A stretch of DNA of 64,000 bases from Bacillota bacterium. GTDB lineage: Bacteria; Bacillota; Clostridia; Clostridiales; Clostridiaceae. A model generated the notes under the pieces. It ran no database searches, was not told the origin of the DNA, and saw only the letters and a list, made by a program, of their open reading frames with translations. Made by a program: the position numbers and the translations under genes. This document shows positions 62,046-64,000 of this stretch, piece by piece. Positions within the stretch are counted from its first letter, which is position 1; every line of letters starts with the position of its first letter. The DNA lies in the NCBI GenBank assembly GCA_021781745.1, contig JAJXWH010000025.1, positions 1 to 64,000 of the forward strand. Reading direction: 5' to 3'.

Positions 62046-63684
62046 CTCTAAATTTATTCATAGTAATTTAGCTGTTAGATATTTAAAGAATTTTACAAAG
62101 GATCTTGACTATGAAGGAAAGATAAAAGAATTTACTATAAATGATAGAGAAGGAAGAATATTAGAAGAGATAATTAAGGAAAAGCCAGATATTGTAGCAT
62201 TTTCAACGTATATTTGGAATGTTGAACTTATTTCAAGAGTTGCCAACTTAATTAAAAGAGTAGATTCTAATATAGAAATTTTATATGGTGGGCCAGAAGT
62301 TTCATTTGATTCGAGAAGCTTTCTAAAAAATAATGTAGGAGAGTATGTTATTGAAGGAGAAGGGGAAAAGACTTATAGGGACTTCATTTTATATAAATTA
62401 GGGAAAATTAAGTTAGAAGATGTTAGAGGAATTCATTATAAAATAAATGATGAGGTTTATTCAAATGAAAAGCGTCTTCTTATGTCTATGGATGAAATAG
62501 TATTTCCATATGAGGAAGATGAAGATTTAAGCAATAAAATTGTTTACTATGAGGCTTCAAGGGGATGTCCATTCAATTGCAAATACTGCCTTTCATCTAC
62601 AAGTCATGGAGTTAGATTCTTAGATGTCGATAGAGTATTAAAGGATTTAATGTATTTTATAAATAAAAAGGTTAGATTAGTTAAATTTGTTGATCGTACA
62701 TTTAACTGTAATTCTAAATTTGCTATGGCAATATGGGAGTTTCTAATAAAGCAAGATACAAATACTCAATTTCATTTTGAGATATCAGCAGATATATTAA
62801 AACCTCAGGAAATTGAGCTTTTATCAAAGGCTCCAAAAGGAAGATTTAGATTTGAAGTTGGGGTGCAAACAACTAATGATGAGGTTTTAAGAAATATAAA
62901 TAGGTTTGTTAATTTTAGTGATATAAAAGAAAAAGTTTTAGAAATTGAAGCATTAAGAAATATAGACCAGCATTTAGATTTAATAGCAGGACTTCCAGGA
63001 GAAGATTATGAATCTTTTAAAAAGTCTTTTAATGATATGTATGAAATAAAACCAGAAGAAATACAACTTGGTTTCTTAAAGTTATTAAAGGGGTCTTCCA
63101 TGAGAGAAGATGCAGATAAATATGGAATGGAATATTCACCATATCCACCATATGAAATTTTAAAGACAGATAAGATATCATATGAGGAACTTCTAAAATT
63201 AAAAAAAGTAGAAGAAATGGTTGATAAGTATTACAATTCTCAAAAGTTTAAGCTTATAATTAAGTATTTTGAAAATAAATTTGAGAAACCTTTTGATTTT
63301 TATTATAGCTTAGGAATGTTCTTTGAAAAGCAAGGATATTTTAATAAAAATATAGGAAATGCAGAATATTACAAAGTATTTTTAGATTTTAATGAAAAAG
63401 TATTAGAAGAAAGTAATAAATATTTAAAAGAAATTATCAGATTTAATTACTTAATATTTAATAAAAAACGTGGATTACCTGACTTTTTGAGAAGTGATAT
63501 GGAAAAAGAAGAAGAAAAAAGCATTAAGGAAAACCTTAAAGAGCAATATTCTTTTAAAGAATATCATTTGGAGAAGTTTAGCTTAAATTTAGAAAAATAT
63601 ATTTCAAATGGTGAATTAATAGAGGAAGATTCATATTATATGTTTAATAATAATAATGAATATGTTTATTTGCAGAATATATAA
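62020..63684 (+). CDS. B12-binding-domain radical SAM protein with DUF4080 C-terminus
   Basis: 554 residues; GAGGAG upstream inside the preceding gene. N-terminal cobalamin-binding-like Rossmann domain (1-130: VLITAIDSKFIHSNLAVRYLKN, DIVAFSTYIWNVELI, ILYGGPEVSFD). Radical SAM core with the cluster motif CPFNCKYC (Cys183, 187, 190) and FVDRTFNCN, FEISADIL, FEVGVQTTN, DLIAGLPGED. A C-terminal domain of about 130 residues matches DUF4080. Such proteins are anaerobe-rich and of unknown substrate; some methylate or rearrange small molecules. Coupled to the methyltransferase-like gene. Confidence 0.88.
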   Translation: MKVLITAIDSKFIHSNLAVRYLKNFTKDLDYEGKIKEFTINDREGRILEEIIKEKPDIVAFSTYIWNVELISRVANLIKRVDSNIEILYGGPEVSFDSRSFLKNNVGEYVIEGEGEKTYRDFILYKLGKIKLEDVRGIHYKINDEVYSNEKRLLMSMDEIVFPYEEDEDLSNKIVYYEASRGCPFNCKYCLSSTSHGVRFLDVDRVLKDLMYFINKKVRLVKFVDRTFNCNSKFAMAIWEFLIKQDTNTQFHFEISADILKPQEIELLSKAPKGRFRFEVGVQTTNDEVLRNINRFVNFSDIKEKVLEIEALRNIDQHLDLIAGLPGEDYESFKKSFNDMYEIKPEEIQLGFLKLLKGSSMREDADKYGMEYSPYPPYEILKTDKISYEELLKLKKVEEMVDKYYNSQKFKLIIKYFENKFEKPFDFYYSLGMFFEKQGYFNKNIGNAEYYKVFLDFNEKVLEESNKYLKEIIRFNYLIFNKKRGLPDFLRSDMEKEEEKSIKENLKEQYSFKEYHLEKFSLNLEKYISNGELIEEDSYYMFNNNNEYVYLQNI

Positions 63685-63754
63685 AGTTTCACATATCTGC
63701 AGAACTAGATCACTATATTCTCAAAATTAAACTAAAAAATAGCCATATAAAAAA

Positions 63755-63773
63755 CAGAGCCCTAGGGGCTCTG
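63755..63773. terminator. GC-rich hairpin after the radical SAM gene
   Basis: Perfect 8-bp stem CAGAGCCC (63755-63762) with GGGCTCTG (63766-63773), loop tag. A runs flank both sides; a plus-strand T run is lacking, so termination on this strand is uncertain. Confidence 0.6.
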
Positions 63774-63841
63774 AAAAAATTTCATTATTAATTATCTTCT
63801 GCTAATATTTTTTCTATTTATATTAAAGAGGAGATAAAGCT

Positions 63842-64000
63842 ATGTATAAAGATATTGAAAATAGATTGGGTAAAATACAAGATATTAAAGTTTTAAAATC
63901 AGGATGGGCAGGAGAAATAATCTCCTTAAAATTTAAAGACAATACTCAAAAATATGTAGTTAAGACTTATAATAGTAGTAAAAATGGACTTGAAAACATA
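63842..64000 (+). CDS. Phosphotransferase-family protein, 5' part only
   Basis: First 53 residues before the right edge; AGAGGAGATAAAG upstream of ATG. Starts MYKDIENRLGKIQDIKVLKSGWAGEIISLKF, followed by KYVVKTYNSS. The strand-loop-strand with a VVK lysine is what one sees at the start of aminoglycoside/choline kinase-like (APH) folds. Substrate unknown. Confidence 0.55.
   Translation, partial: MYKDIENRLGKIQDIKVLKSGWAGEIISLKFKDNTQKYVVKTYNSSKNGLENI

Noticed and set aside
1-64000. tRNA or rRNA genes
   Set aside because: No cloverleaf-like GC-rich segments or rRNA signatures were noticed by eye; a covariance search would settle it.

Overview
The window looks like chromosome of a low-GC, endospore-forming Clostridium of the solventogenic, C. 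beijerinckii-like group. This rests on the very AT-rich composition, AGGAGG-type ribosome binding sites with frequent TTG and GTG starts, a SpoVB-type flippase, LonB beside LonA, cysteine-rich HCB-type proteins and a HisZ-dependent histidine pathway. The species is an inference; no rRNA or tRNA gene was seen.

Layout. 1-7.9 kb is accessory: the end of an unknown gene, an IS91-like transposase that seems to have lost its tyrosine motif, a zinc-ribbon passenger, two tandem membrane anti-sigma paralogues (only the second has an intact sigma gene; the first keeps a decayed one), a DUF3800 protein and a broken msrA. 8-13.2 kb holds nucleotide-signalling genes (a (p)ppGpp synthetase and an HD-GYP protein), a cysteine desulfurase-thiI pair and a small conserved protein. 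13.4-22.7 kb has a DUF1275 membrane protein, then hisZGDCBHAFIE from a strong promoter. 23-26.2 kb is one large TPR-GAF-GGDEF protein. 26.6-36.6 kb is the protein quality-control block tig-clpP-clpX-lonB-lonA-ysxC. 36.8-43.1 kb has two cysteine/glycine-rich proteins, an Asn-rich protein, a PerR-like regulator, small conserved proteins and pncB. 43.4-51.8 kb has a UvrD-like helicase, three very small genes, an L,D-transpeptidase, a coiled-coil protein, a GH16 glucanase with choline-binding repeats, an HxlR regulator, a PEBP-like protein and a membrane protein. 52-64 kb has an FtsA-like ATPase with a long C-terminal extension, an M20 amidohydrolase, a RluA-type pseudouridine synthase, two convergent MOP-superfamily flippases, a membrane-anchored beta-propeller, a methyltransferase-like protein overlapping a B12-binding radical SAM protein, and the start of a phosphotransferase gene.

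How the parts work together. The his genes cover all steps from PRPP to histidine except histidinol-phosphate phosphatase. Tig, ClpXP, LonA and LonB form a folding and proteolysis neighbourhood. The alarmone synthetase, HD-GYP protein and GGDEF protein point to ppGpp and c-di-GMP signalling.

The least expected content is intergenic. There is a dispersed family of hairpin elements with matching ends (four copies plus a minimal one), a second element with 19-bp inverted ends that shares a module with the first family, a 36-bp perfect repeat with covarying hairpins around the L,D-transpeptidase gene, hairpin repeats around the IS91-like gene, and GTTAACT repeats in two his gaps. The clearest evolutionary story is the decayed sigma gene before the first anti-sigma gene. 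No confident CRISPR array, prophage or complete defence island was found.
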